A stretch of DNA of 64,000 bases from Vagococcus hydrophili (GTDB lineage Bacteria > Bacillota > Bacilli > Lactobacillales > Vagococcaceae): the NCBI RefSeq assembly GCF_011304195.1, contig NZ_CP049887.1, forward strand, positions 1,860,001 to 1,924,000, in the 5' to 3' direction. Both the position numbers and the translations under genes were made by a program. The notes below the pieces were generated by a model that worked only from the letters and a program-made list of their open reading frames with translations, made no database searches and had not been told where the DNA came from. Shown piece by piece: positions 28,723 to 36,501 of this stretch. Positions within the stretch are counted from its first letter, which is position 1; each line of letters starts with the position of its first letter.

Positions 28723-28748
28723 ATGTGATGAAATAGGCGTTTAATTCC
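28723..28748 (+). repeat. Short copy of the dispersed intergenic repeat end
   Basis: GTGATGAAATAGGCGTTTAA after the ridA stop matches the reverse complement of the TTAAACGCC-TTTTTCATCA end seen at 46503 and 46626. It is another case of this module sitting directly after a coding region. Confidence 0.5.
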
Positions 28749-28763
28749 CGTTTCGTCTCAATC

Positions 28764-28799
28764 AAAAAGGTAACCAGAATAGTTGGTTACCTTTTTTTG
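28764..28799. terminator. Bidirectional terminator
   Basis: AAAAAGGTAACC (28765-28776) and GGTTACCTTTTT pair perfectly with a 9-base loop and a T run. It lies between the convergent ridA operon and the MFS exporter gene. Confidence 0.88.
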
Positions 28800-28805
28800 T
28801 TTGAT

Positions 28806-30068
28806 TTAAAGAGTCTCAACTGCTGTTCTTTCTTTTCTTTTCGATACCAATGAAATAGAAAGAAAAATCAGGGCAATACCGCCATATAACCACCAACTTA
28901 GCGTATCATTAAAGACATTAGCAGTTCCTAAGAAAATAAGTTGTCCAATGGGTGCCCCTGCCATAACAAGAGTGCTAAAAACCCCACTTGTAATACCTAG
29001 TTTTTCTTGAGGGACTTCACTAATCATAAAGGCAGAAACACGTGGATTTAATTTACCAATCAAATATCCTAAAGTGAATAAAGAAATAAGAACTAGGATA
29101 AAAGATTTCACTAAAATCAAAAGAATTGGTATCAGAGTAATGTTTACAAGAATTAAACTAATAATAGAGGAACTACTCACATTTCTGAGAAAATCTTTTG
29201 TCCAAAGAGAGCCAATTAAAAGTCCCACTGAGATAAAAATTCCAATCAAGGCAATACTATTAGGTAAATTACCAATCCACAGATATTCTTTTGTTAAGAG
29301 AGAAATATTTAGTAATGATTCAGAAGTGCTTGTAAGTAAGTTAATTAAAACAGCAAAGCTAATAATCATCTTTAAAAAAGGATTCTTCATAAAAATTGTT
29401 GTGACTTCTTTAAAATCTTCAACAAATGAGTTTGATTGACCTACTGTGTTTTCAGTAATTTTTAACGAGTCATTACAAGGTTTTAGAAGTGAATAAGAAG
29501 TCATAATAACAAGGGCTGCAAGTAAGAAAGTCACTGCGTTAATCCCCGCAAAGAGTGAAAAATTATAATTAAGTTGGACAAGCAGAAAGGCACCGAGACC
29601 TTGGAAAATCAATTGAATCAAGGTAAACATGGCATTTTGAAATCCCATCACATCTCTTAAACTTTCCTCATCAACCAATTCTTTAATGAAAGATAATTGG
29701 AGTGTACTACTAAAGAAACCTAAGCAATCAGCTACCACATTAATAAGGAGTAAAACGCTAAAAAGTAGAAAAGAAGGCTTTAATAAGATTAAAAAAGCAA
29801 GAAAGCTAAAAAGTAAGAACTGAATTAATCGTGAATAGATATTCCATTTTAATTTTTCTTTGGTTTTATCCGCTCGGTGTCCAACGAGTGGTTGAAAGAG
29901 ACTGGGAATAAAAATCGTGATTGACGCTAGGGAAACGGCTAATGTGTTAAAAGGAAGTGTGCTAGCGTAAACGATAAAAACAATGTTAAAAAGACTATTA
30001 CCGACAGCATTAAGTAAGTTGGCATTTGTTAAAATTCGATATTCTTTATTATGTAGATACGTATTCAT
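28806..30068 (-). CDS. MFS transporter (MFS_3/macrolide-exporter-like)
   Basis: Membrane protein of 420 residues with about twelve hydrophobic segments. The amino terminus (EYRILTNANLLNAVGNSLF) and the loop LVGHRADKTKEKLKW place it near the exporter-type MFS group that includes MefA-like and enterobactin exporters. ATG 30068 is preferred because GAGG lies 8 bases before it; the GTG at 30077 overlaps that site. It is divergent from an Rgg-type regulator with about 100 bases between start codons, so that regulator may control it. No resistance phenotype can be inferred. Confidence 0.8.
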   Translation of the reverse strand: MNTYLHNKEYRILTNANLLNAVGNSLFNIVFIVYASTLPFNTLAVSLASITIFIPSLFQPLVGHRADKTKEKLKWNIYSRLIQFLLFSFLAFLILLKPSFLLFSVLLLINVVADCLGFFSSTLQLSFIKELVDEESLRDVMGFQNAMFTLIQLIFQGLGAFLLVQLNYNFSLFAGINAVTFLLAALVIMTSYSLLKPCNDSLKITENTVGQSNSFVEDFKEVTTIFMKNPFLKMIISFAVLINLLTSTSESLLNISLLTKEYLWIGNLPNSIALIGIFISVGLLIGSLWTKDFLRNVSSSSIISLILVNITLIPILLILVKSFILVLISLFTLGYLIGKLNPRVSAFMISEVPQEKLGITSGVFSTLVMAGAPIGQLIFLGTANVFNDTLSWWLYGGIALIFLSISLVSKRKERTAVETL

Positions 30069-30164
30069 GTTCTTCACCTCGTTGATTTATTTGTTAAATT
30101 AAGTATAAGTGAGGTAAACTAGAGATATCAGATAATTCTACTATAGTGGAAAAAAGGTGAGAAG

Positions 30165-31142
30165 ATGGATGAAGGAACGTTATTTAGAAAGCTAAGAAAA
30201 GATCGGGGACTTAGTTTAGAGCAAGTGTCAGACGAGTTAAACAGTGTGTCATTTATTAGTAAGTTCGAAAAAGGCAACTCAAATATTAGTCTCCACCGAA
30301 TGGAACGCTTGCTGAATAATATCAATGTCTCGGTAGAGGAATTTTTTTATTTGAGGGAGTTGGAGAAAAATACAACTTTGAATGAAGATATTAAGATTTT
30401 GAGAGGGTATTTGACGAGCGAATTTTATTATTATGTTGCTAGACTACTGTCTGTTAATGATCAAGCAGTAAAAAAGAGTTTTGAAATTGGCATTATTGAG
30501 ATGAAAAAAATAAAAGATGAGATGGACGCAAAAAAAAGCTGGCAAAAATTCATTGCGATATATTGTGATATTTGTATCTATACCTATAAAAATAATCTAG
30601 ATGAGATTAAAGATAAAAATCCTAAAAAAATTATGGAAGAGATTAACATCATATCGAAACCTGTTATCACGTACTTGTATAAAGTGGAGGATTGGAGTGT
30701 TTTTGAGTTAGTCTTATTTAAGCTATTTCTCTTTACCTTTAAAGCAGAACAAATTCATCAATTATTACCATTAGCCATAGCAAGAACAGAAAAAGAAAGT
30801 CAGTTCCATGTCATGATGAAATTTAAATCTGAAATCATTTTCTCTGGTTTTTCTTATTTTGTTAATTATAGACTTCAAGAATGGGCGAAAGAAAGTCTGG
30901 ATTTGGCGCGAAAGATGTTAAAAAATCAAATGGATTTAACAAGTAGTACCTGTCTATTATTTTATGAAGGCTGGTATCAATTGATTTTTGAAGACTTTGA
31001 GAAGGGGATAGAATCTTGTCATCAAGCTATTTCTATTTTTAGAATTTTAGAACAACCTAAAATGGAAGGTAGCTTTAAACTGATTTTAAGAAATATCTTA
31101 AAGAATAAAGAACAACCAGATGAATATTTTATGTTTGTTTAA
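30165..31142 (+). CDS. Rgg/GadR/MutR-family transcriptional regulator
   Basis: Cytosolic regulator of 325 residues. The amino-terminal XRE helix-turn-helix (LFRKLRKDRGLSLEQVSDEL, then SFISKFEKG) is followed by a long alpha-helical TPR-like domain, the arrangement of Rgg proteins that bind short peptides. The FISKFEKGNSNIS region is characteristic. No adjacent short hydrophobic pheromone gene was found between 30069 and 30164 or just after 31142, so the signal may come from elsewhere or may not be a peptide. The divergent MFS gene is the natural candidate target. Confidence 0.85.
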   Translation: MDEGTLFRKLRKDRGLSLEQVSDELNSVSFISKFEKGNSNISLHRMERLLNNINVSVEEFFYLRELEKNTTLNEDIKILRGYLTSEFYYYVARLLSVNDQAVKKSFEIGIIEMKKIKDEMDAKKSWQKFIAIYCDICIYTYKNNLDEIKDKNPKKIMEEINIISKPVITYLYKVEDWSVFELVLFKLFLFTFKAEQIHQLLPLAIARTEKESQFHVMMKFKSEIIFSGFSYFVNYRLQEWAKESLDLARKMLKNQMDLTSSTCLLFYEGWYQLIFEDFEKGIESCHQAISIFRILEQPKMEGSFKLILRNILKNKEQPDEYFMFV

Positions 31143-31265
31143 ACCTATTACTCATTTCTCGTGTGTTATTCACAAAAACATGTTACACTGTGGAAGCTAA
31201 AAAATAAATTTAGGCAAGTGAAGGACTCAAAATTTTTACTTGTTTAATTGAAGGATGTAGATTAA

Positions 31266-32744
31266 ATGAGTACCAATTATTTTGTGAATTACCCTTTAGA
31301 TGAATCAATCATCAAAGCCTTAGATGTTTTGAAATATACAAAACCAACCCAAGTTCAACAGGAAGTCATACCATTATTATTAAATAAAAAAGATGTGATT
31401 GTAAAATCTCAAACAGGTAGTGGGAAAACGGCTGCTTTTGGTATCCCTATTTGTGAGTTAGTGGAGTGGGAAGAAAGAGCACCGCAAGCCTTAGTCCTAA
31501 CACCGACAAGAGAGCTAGCGACACAAATTAAAGAAGAAATCTTTAATATTGGTCGTTACAAACGAATCAAAGTAGAAGCGTTGTTTGGTAAAAGTTCTTA
31601 CCAATCACAAGTTAAAAATTTAAACCAAAGAACACACGTAGTTGTTGCAACACCAGGTCGTTTGTTTGACCACATTGAAAGAGGCACAATTGATTTAACA
31701 AAAATCAAAACAGTGATTATTGATGAGGCAGATGAAATGTTTGCCATGGGATTCATCGAACAAGTTGAAAAAATACTAAGAGAATTACCAAATAAAAGAG
31801 CCACAGCAATGTTCTCAGCAACTATGCCAAAAGGTGTTGCTTCATTAGCTGAACGTTTCTTGAAAAAAGCACAAATGGTAGAAATCGAAACCACAGAACA
31901 ATCTAAAAAACGTATTTTCCAACAATTTGTTCGTGTAGAAGAAGATACTAAATTATCAACAATGAAAGATATTCTAGTCGTTGAAAACCCAGAGAGTAGT
32001 ATTATTTTCTGTAACACAAAAATCATGGTAGATAAGTTAACTTACGAGCTTCAAAAAGCTGGCGTTAAGATCGAGATGTTACATGGTGGTATGGAACAAA
32101 GTGACCGTAGTTCTGTGATTCAAGATTTTAAACGTGGTTACTTTAGACACTTAGTCGCAACAGATGTGGCAGCTCGTGGGATTGATGTGGCTGATATTGG
32201 CTTAGTTGTTAATTACGATTTACCTGAAAAAACAGAAACATATGTCCACAGAATAGGACGTACGGCTCGTTTTGAAAATAGCGGGAAAGCTTTATCTCTT
32301 GTTAATCACCGTGATAAGCCTCAATTTAATGAAATTTTAGAATCTCAAGATCGTTTGATTGAAGAAGCTTACCGTCCGTCAAAAGCGATTGTTGATAAGT
32401 ATCGTATGGAATTTGATATGAAACAAACGCAAAAACCGAAACTTAAAAAAGAAAAAGGTCATGATTTTAAAGATGATATCATGAAAATCCACATAAATGC
32501 TGGTAAGAAAACAAAAATGCGCCCCGGAGATGTTGTGGGAGCACTATGTAATATAGAAGGCATGACTGGCGACGATATCGGTGTGATTAATTTAATGGAT
32601 ATCTCAACTTTTGTGGAAATTTTAAATGGTAAAGGTGAGATGGTATTAAAAACACTACAATCAATGCCGATTAAAGGACGCATTCGCCGTGTGAGTCGTT
32701 CGAATGAAAGTAACTATGAAAAAGACTTAAAAAGAAATAGATAA
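31266..32744 (+). CDS. dbpA: DEAD-box RNA helicase with DbpA/YxiN-type RNA-binding domain
   Basis: ATP-dependent RNA helicase of 492 residues. The Q motif (KYTKPTQVQQE), Walker A SQTGSGKT (48-55), PTRELA, DEAD (153-156) and FSATMP mark the first RecA domain; VATDVAARGIDV and HRIGRTAR mark the second. The carboxy-terminal 75 residues (RPGDVVGALCNIEGMTGDDI, then IKGRIRRVSR) form the small RRM-like domain of DbpA/YxiN, which binds hairpin 92 of 23S rRNA. A role in large-subunit assembly is therefore likely. The leader of about 120 bases before the ATG shows no clear structure. Confidence 0.9.
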   Translation: MSTNYFVNYPLDESIIKALDVLKYTKPTQVQQEVIPLLLNKKDVIVKSQTGSGKTAAFGIPICELVEWEERAPQALVLTPTRELATQIKEEIFNIGRYKRIKVEALFGKSSYQSQVKNLNQRTHVVVATPGRLFDHIERGTIDLTKIKTVIIDEADEMFAMGFIEQVEKILRELPNKRATAMFSATMPKGVASLAERFLKKAQMVEIETTEQSKKRIFQQFVRVEEDTKLSTMKDILVVENPESSIIFCNTKIMVDKLTYELQKAGVKIEMLHGGMEQSDRSSVIQDFKRGYFRHLVATDVAARGIDVADIGLVVNYDLPEKTETYVHRIGRTARFENSGKALSLVNHRDKPQFNEILESQDRLIEEAYRPSKAIVDKYRMEFDMKQTQKPKLKKEKGHDFKDDIMKIHINAGKKTKMRPGDVVGALCNIEGMTGDDIGVINLMDISTFVEILNGKGEMVLKTLQSMPIKGRIRRVSRSNESNYEKDLKRNR

Positions 32745-32754
32745 AATATTTAGG

Positions 32755-32805
32755 TTGTGACAGAAGTGTTTAGCTTCAAGAAATAAGAAGCTACTTCTGT
32801 GACAC
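32755..32805. repeat. Hairpin repeat related to 33367, inverted orientation
   Basis: TGACAGAAGTGTTTAGCTTC and the complementary GAAGCTACTTCTGTGACA form a hairpin. The left part, reverse-complemented, matches the TTCTTGAAGCTGAACACTTC region at 33369-33392, so ndk is flanked by inverted copies. Weak terminator activity is possible. Confidence 0.6.
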
Positions 32806-32823
32806 CGATTGTTTAATATTAAA

Positions 32824-32856
32824 GCAAAGGAATTAATAATTTAATTCCTTTTTTCT
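32824..32856 (+). terminator. Rho-independent terminator after dbpA
   Basis: AAAGGAATTAA and TTAATTCCTTT pair around a short AT loop, followed by TTTTC. Confidence 0.75.
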
Positions 32857-32920
32857 ATTGATTTAACTAATGAAAACGCATACAATTAGAATGTTATTTA
32901 AATTTTAGGAGGATGTATGA

Positions 32921-33319
32921 ATGGAAGAAACGTTAGTTATTATTAAGCCAGATGGTGTGAGACAAAAAGCAGTAGGAGAAATCATTGCTCGTTTTGAACG
33001 ACGTGGTTTTGAGATTAAAGCCATGAAACAAACAGTTTTAGAAGAAGCTGTTGTAATGGAACATTATGCTCACTTAAAGGAAAAACCTTTCTTTAGAGAA
33101 GTGGTTTATTTCATGATATCTGGACCAGTTGTTTGTATGATTTTAGAAGCAGAGCATGGGATTGCTTCAGTTCGCCAAATGGTAGGGGCAACAAATCCAC
33201 AAGAAGCATTACCTGGAACAATTAGAGCTGATTATGGTTTTATTTCAGGTTCAAATGTGATTCACGCTTCAGATTGTCCAGAAGCAGCTGAAATCGAGAT
33301 TAAGCGTTTCTTTGGTTAA
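32921..33319 (+). CDS. ndk: Nucleoside diphosphate kinase
   Basis: Transfers the terminal phosphate from ATP to nucleoside diphosphates through a phosphohistidine. The protein has 132 residues. LVIIKPDGVRQ at the start and the active-site His115 in NVIHASD are diagnostic; TNPQEALPGTIRADYG is the conserved nucleotide-binding segment. TAGGAGG precedes the ATG. The gene stands alone between two terminators. Confidence 0.95.
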   Translation: MEETLVIIKPDGVRQKAVGEIIARFERRGFEIKAMKQTVLEEAVVMEHYAHLKEKPFFREVVYFMISGPVVCMILEAEHGIASVRQMVGATNPQEALPGTIRADYGFISGSNVIHASDCPEAAEIEIKRFFG

Positions 33320-33332
33320 TAGAATAATGTTT

Positions 33333-33366
33333 TGAGGCTGACTTTGATTTTTGTCAGTCTTTTTTA
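33333..33366 (+). terminator. Rho-independent terminator after ndk
   Basis: AGGCTGAC and GTCAGTCT pair across a 10-base loop and are followed by TTTTTT. Confidence 0.85.
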
Positions 33367-33520
33367 TTTCTTGAAGCTGAACACTTCTGTTACAACTGAA
33401 TAAACGGTAATAAAAAAGCTGCTCCTACGACAACTTCAAAAATTAAAATTAATTCAAAAACCACGAATTATTTTTAATTTCCTCCAGTTGCTTGGAGCAA
33501 AGCACTTTTTTATTCACCTC
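33367..33520. repeat. Diverged copy of the 124-bp intergenic repeat plus start of another
   Basis: The segment has the same order as the 24991 units: GAAGCTGAACACTTCTG, AGCTGCTCCTACGACAACTTC, a small stem AATTC/GAATT with flanking TTAA and TTATTT, then CCTCCAGTTGCTTGGAGC starting a second unit that breaks off near 33515. The small stem has a different paired sequence from the 25-kb copies. It fills most of the 305-base gap before the response-regulator gene; no ORF is seen. Confidence 0.75.
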
Positions 33521-33624
33521 TTGTAACATGAAGAAATTTTCATTTTTTCTTTTTTTAAATAGATAGAAGATTCTACTCTAGTTTAGTAAACTAGAGAAAA
33601 CAACTATCGATTGGAGTGAACGCT

Positions 33625-34323
33625 ATGAGTAACTCATTAATTTTACTAGTAGAAGACGAAGAAAGTTTAGCTAGTTTCATTAAGACAGAATTAAAATTTG
33701 AAGGTTATGAGGTTTTATGGGCAAAAAATGGACAAGATGCTTTGGAACTATATGAAGAAAATATAGATAATATTCAAATGATTCTTTTAGATTGGATGTT
33801 ACCTATTTATGATGGTATTACAGTGGCACGAAGAATTAGAAAAAATAGTGATGTGCCAATCATTATGATGACCGCAAGAAATCAAACCACAGATATTGTA
33901 GTGGGATTAGATACTGGCTTAGATGATTACTTAACGAAACCTTTTGAAATTGAAGAGTTATTTGCTCGTATGCGGGTAATTGAGCGTCGATTGAAAAAAC
34001 AAGAGGAGAATATCCAAAGTTTAACTTATCATGGTATTGTGATCGATATTGCCAAGCATTTGGTTCACTTAGACAATGAAAGCGTGGAGTTAACACCAAA
34101 AGAGTTTGGTATATTATTTGAACTCATTAAAACACCAGAAGTGGTGAAGACGAGAGATGACTTGTTAAATGAAATCTGGGGGTATGATTATGACGGGCAA
34201 ACCAATGTCGTCGATGTTTATATCAGAACCCTTAGAAATAAATTAGGGGCTGATTCGTTTGGGCGCATGATTCAAACGGTTCGTGGGGTTGGTTATGTAT
34301 TGCGAGTTGATCAAGATGAATAG
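33625..34323 (+). CDS. OmpR-family response regulator
   Basis: Cytosolic two-component regulator of 232 residues. The receiver domain has acidic pocket ED at residues 10-11, phospho-acceptor Asp56 in LLDWMLP, Thr83 in MMTAR and Lys105 in LTKPF. The carboxy-terminal winged helix includes ELTPKEFGILFEL and TNVVDVYIRTLRNKL. ATG 33625 is used, with TTGGAG upstream; the GTG at 33616 overlaps that site. The sequence resembles ArlR/CsrR-like regulators of low-GC Gram-positives, but orthology is not proven. The histidine kinase gene overlaps its end by 8 bases. Confidence 0.92.
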   Translation: MSNSLILLVEDEESLASFIKTELKFEGYEVLWAKNGQDALELYEENIDNIQMILLDWMLPIYDGITVARRIRKNSDVPIIMMTARNQTTDIVVGLDTGLDDYLTKPFEIEELFARMRVIERRLKKQEENIQSLTYHGIVIDIAKHLVHLDNESVELTPKEFGILFELIKTPEVVKTRDDLLNEIWGYDYDGQTNVVDVYIRTLRNKLGADSFGRMIQTVRGVGYVLRVDQDE

Positions 34324-35647
34324 GAAGACAGCTCAGTATCAATTAACCAAACGTTTTATGGGGATTTTTCTTGGCATATTAGTGATTATGAATATTTTCT
34401 TTGTTCTTGCGGCGACAACTTTCGTTTATGATTTCTTAGAGAATAAGTCAAAAGGGGTTGTTAGTAGTCTTAAAAAAGAGCAAGGACGTCAAACAGATTG
34501 GACTTATCGTATCGATAATTTTGTTTCAAAGAAAAATGATGATGTTTTAATTATCGAAACCAATGATGGAGAGACTATTTATTCAGAAAAAAGCTATAAA
34601 ATATTTGATGAATTGTACCACGGTAAGTCTTTGCCATTTTTAAAACACATTATTTTTAGTGAAGAGGGCGTTTATTTTGTTGAGCAGGGAGAGTATGATA
34701 GCTTCAAGTTTCAATTAGCTATTAGTGGTGAAACGGCAATGGAACTTGCTTTTGGTATGTTTGGTATTAGTGTGATTTTAAATATTGTCGCCATAATTTT
34801 AGGAAGCATCTTGATTTACTTTAGTGTTCGAAGATGGAGTCTAAAATTGAGTAAAATGTCCAGTGAAATTAGTCAGATTGATATTTCAGGAAAGGCTGAA
34901 CTAAGTGTCCCAGAAGATCCTATTGAAATCACAGAAGTAGCGGAATCTTTTAATCATTTACTAAGAGAGCAACGTGAAGCAATCGCAAGAGAAAAGCAGT
35001 TCATAACAAATGCTTCTCACGATTTAAGAACGCCATTGGCAGCAATTAGAGGGCATGTTCAACTGATTCAACGAAGAGGGAAAGAACATCCAGAAGTTAT
35101 TCCAGAATCGATTGCCTTTATTGATAAAGAATCTAAGCGACTAGAAAAATTAAGTAATCAGTTACTTGTTTTAGAAAAAGAAGACATAACAAGTCAGAAA
35201 GAAGTTTTTAATTTATCGGAGATTCTACTCTATGAAATTGAGAAGATTAAATTATTATATCCTCAAGAATTTACCTTTGATTTTGGAAAACAAATAGAAT
35301 TTGAAAGTTATCCTGGTGACTTGCAGCAAGTTTTTCAAAATTTAATTGAAAATGCGGCTAAATATTCTTCGGATGATTCAATGATTGAAATTATCTTAAA
35401 AGAAGAAGAGAGTCGACTGATTTTTAGTGTGAAGGATCAAGGAATTGGCATTTCTGATGTAAATAAGCAACATATTTTTGAGCGCTTTTACCGTGTTGAT
35501 AGCTCCCGAACGAGTAAAGTGGAGGGGTCTGGTATTGGTCTCTCGATTGTGAAAAAGATAAGTGATAAGTACAAAGGTAAGTTAACGATCACAGATAATA
35601 AACCAAAGGGAACTGTTTTTGAGTTATGTTTACCAAAGATGAAATAA
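34316..35647 (+). CDS. Sensor histidine kinase
   Basis: Membrane sensor of 443 residues paired with the preceding regulator. Two transmembrane helices (about 14-38 and 148-170) enclose an extracellular sensor domain of about 110 residues; a HAMP region follows. The HisKA domain carries His235 in NASHDLRTPLAAIRGH. The ATPase domain has the N box NLIENAAKYSS, the G1 box DQGIGI, FERFYRVDSSRT and GSGIGLSIVKK. The start ATG lies inside the regulator's last codons, so translation is coupled. The signal is unknown; a PepSY lipoprotein follows 116 bases later and may be a partner or target. Confidence 0.92.
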   Translation: MNRKTAQYQLTKRFMGIFLGILVIMNIFFVLAATTFVYDFLENKSKGVVSSLKKEQGRQTDWTYRIDNFVSKKNDDVLIIETNDGETIYSEKSYKIFDELYHGKSLPFLKHIIFSEEGVYFVEQGEYDSFKFQLAISGETAMELAFGMFGISVILNIVAIILGSILIYFSVRRWSLKLSKMSSEISQIDISGKAELSVPEDPIEITEVAESFNHLLREQREAIAREKQFITNASHDLRTPLAAIRGHVQLIQRRGKEHPEVIPESIAFIDKESKRLEKLSNQLLVLEKEDITSQKEVFNLSEILLYEIEKIKLLYPQEFTFDFGKQIEFESYPGDLQQVFQNLIENAAKYSSDDSMIEIILKEEESRLIFSVKDQGIGISDVNKQHIFERFYRVDSSRTSKVEGSGIGLSIVKKISDKYKGKLTITDNKPKGTVFELCLPKMK

Positions 35648-35763
35648 AAATGAAGAAAACTTCATCTAGCATTTATCCAAAATTGATTTATTAAACTCTT
35701 TTAGTTGGTAATATTAAGACATCAAAGAGATAAATAAATAAAACATGAATGGAGAAATTAAAA

Positions 35764-36402
35764 ATGAAGAAAATAATAATGACAGGTTTAGCAGTGGTAC
35801 TTTTAGGAGCAATGGCAGGATGTAGTTCTCAAACGGAGATTAAAAAACCAGTAACTGAAACGAAAGAAGTTTCTAAAACAACGGGATCTTCAAGTAAAGA
35901 TACTAAGACAAGTGGTAGTAAAGATACAAAAACATCTACGGATACTAAATCTTTAAATGAAGTCAAAATCATCACGTTGAATGAAGCCAGTGAAATATAT
36001 ACAAAAGCTCATCCAAAGACGGATATCATATCTATGGAGCTGGAATATGAAAAGGGCGACTTCTTCTACAAAGTTAAAGGTGTAGATGACACGAATAAGT
36101 ATAAAATGTTAATCAATGCCTCATCAAAAGAAATCAAAAAAGACAAAGAGAAAAAATTAGAGTCTGATGATAAAGTGAACCGTGCAGAGGCGAAACTTGG
36201 TTTGAAAGATATCCAAACAGTGGATAAAGTAACTGAGATTGCTGAAAAAGAAGCAGGTGCCGGTAAAGCAAAAGAATGGCAATTGAAAAAAGAATTAGGT
36301 GTCACTTTCTGGGAAGTAGAAGTCAAAGACGGCCATAAAGAAACAAAAGTTAAACTTGATGCTAAATCAGGTAAAGTGTTAGAAAAGAAACAAGAAGATT
36401 AA
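35764..36402 (+). CDS. PepSY-domain lipoprotein
   Basis: Membrane-anchored extracellular protein of 212 residues. ATG 35764 follows GGAG by 9 bases; the ATG at 35749 lies before that site. The signal peptide ends in lipobox AMAGC. A Thr/Ser/Lys-rich linker (about 25-65) is followed by two PepSY-like units, ending EVEVKDGHKETKVKLDAKSG. PepSY domains inhibit extracellular peptidases or act near sensor kinases. Its place just after a two-component system, in the same orientation, suggests joint regulation. Confidence 0.85.
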   Translation: MKKIIMTGLAVVLLGAMAGCSSQTEIKKPVTETKEVSKTTGSSSKDTKTSGSKDTKTSTDTKSLNEVKIITLNEASEIYTKAHPKTDIISMELEYEKGDFFYKVKGVDDTNKYKMLINASSKEIKKDKEKKLESDDKVNRAEAKLGLKDIQTVDKVTEIAEKEAGAGKAKEWQLKKELGVTFWEVEVKDGHKETKVKLDAKSGKVLEKKQED

Positions 36403-36408
36403 TATAAA

Positions 36409-36458
36409 AAAAGAGTTCTTACTAAACCAAAAAAACTTTAGTAAGAACTTTTTTTTAT
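36409..36458 (+). terminator. Rho-independent terminator after the PepSY lipoprotein
   Basis: AAGAGTTCTTACTAAA pairs with TTTAGTAAGAACTT and is followed by TTTTTTTT. Preceding A-rich sequence allows function on the minus strand for pepO as well. Confidence 0.88.
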
Positions 36459-36459
36459 T

Positions 36460-36498
36460 TTCTCCAGTTGCTTGGAGCAAACCACTTCTATGACAACC
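36460..36498. repeat. Fragment of the dispersed repeat
   Basis: TCTCCAGTTGCTTGGAGCAA followed by CCACTTCTATGACAA matches the start of the repeat unit as seen at 33482-33515. It sits directly after the 3' end of pepO (minus strand). Confidence 0.6.
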
Positions 36499-36501
36499 TA
36501 A

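Noticed and set aside
30069-30164. Short hydrophobic peptide gene for the Rgg regulator
   Set aside because: Both strands were read for a short ORF with a ribosome site and hydrophobic end; none was found.
35648-35690. Terminator after the histidine kinase
   Set aside because: ATGAAG/CTTCAT can form a tiny stem but there is no T run, so it was not annotated.
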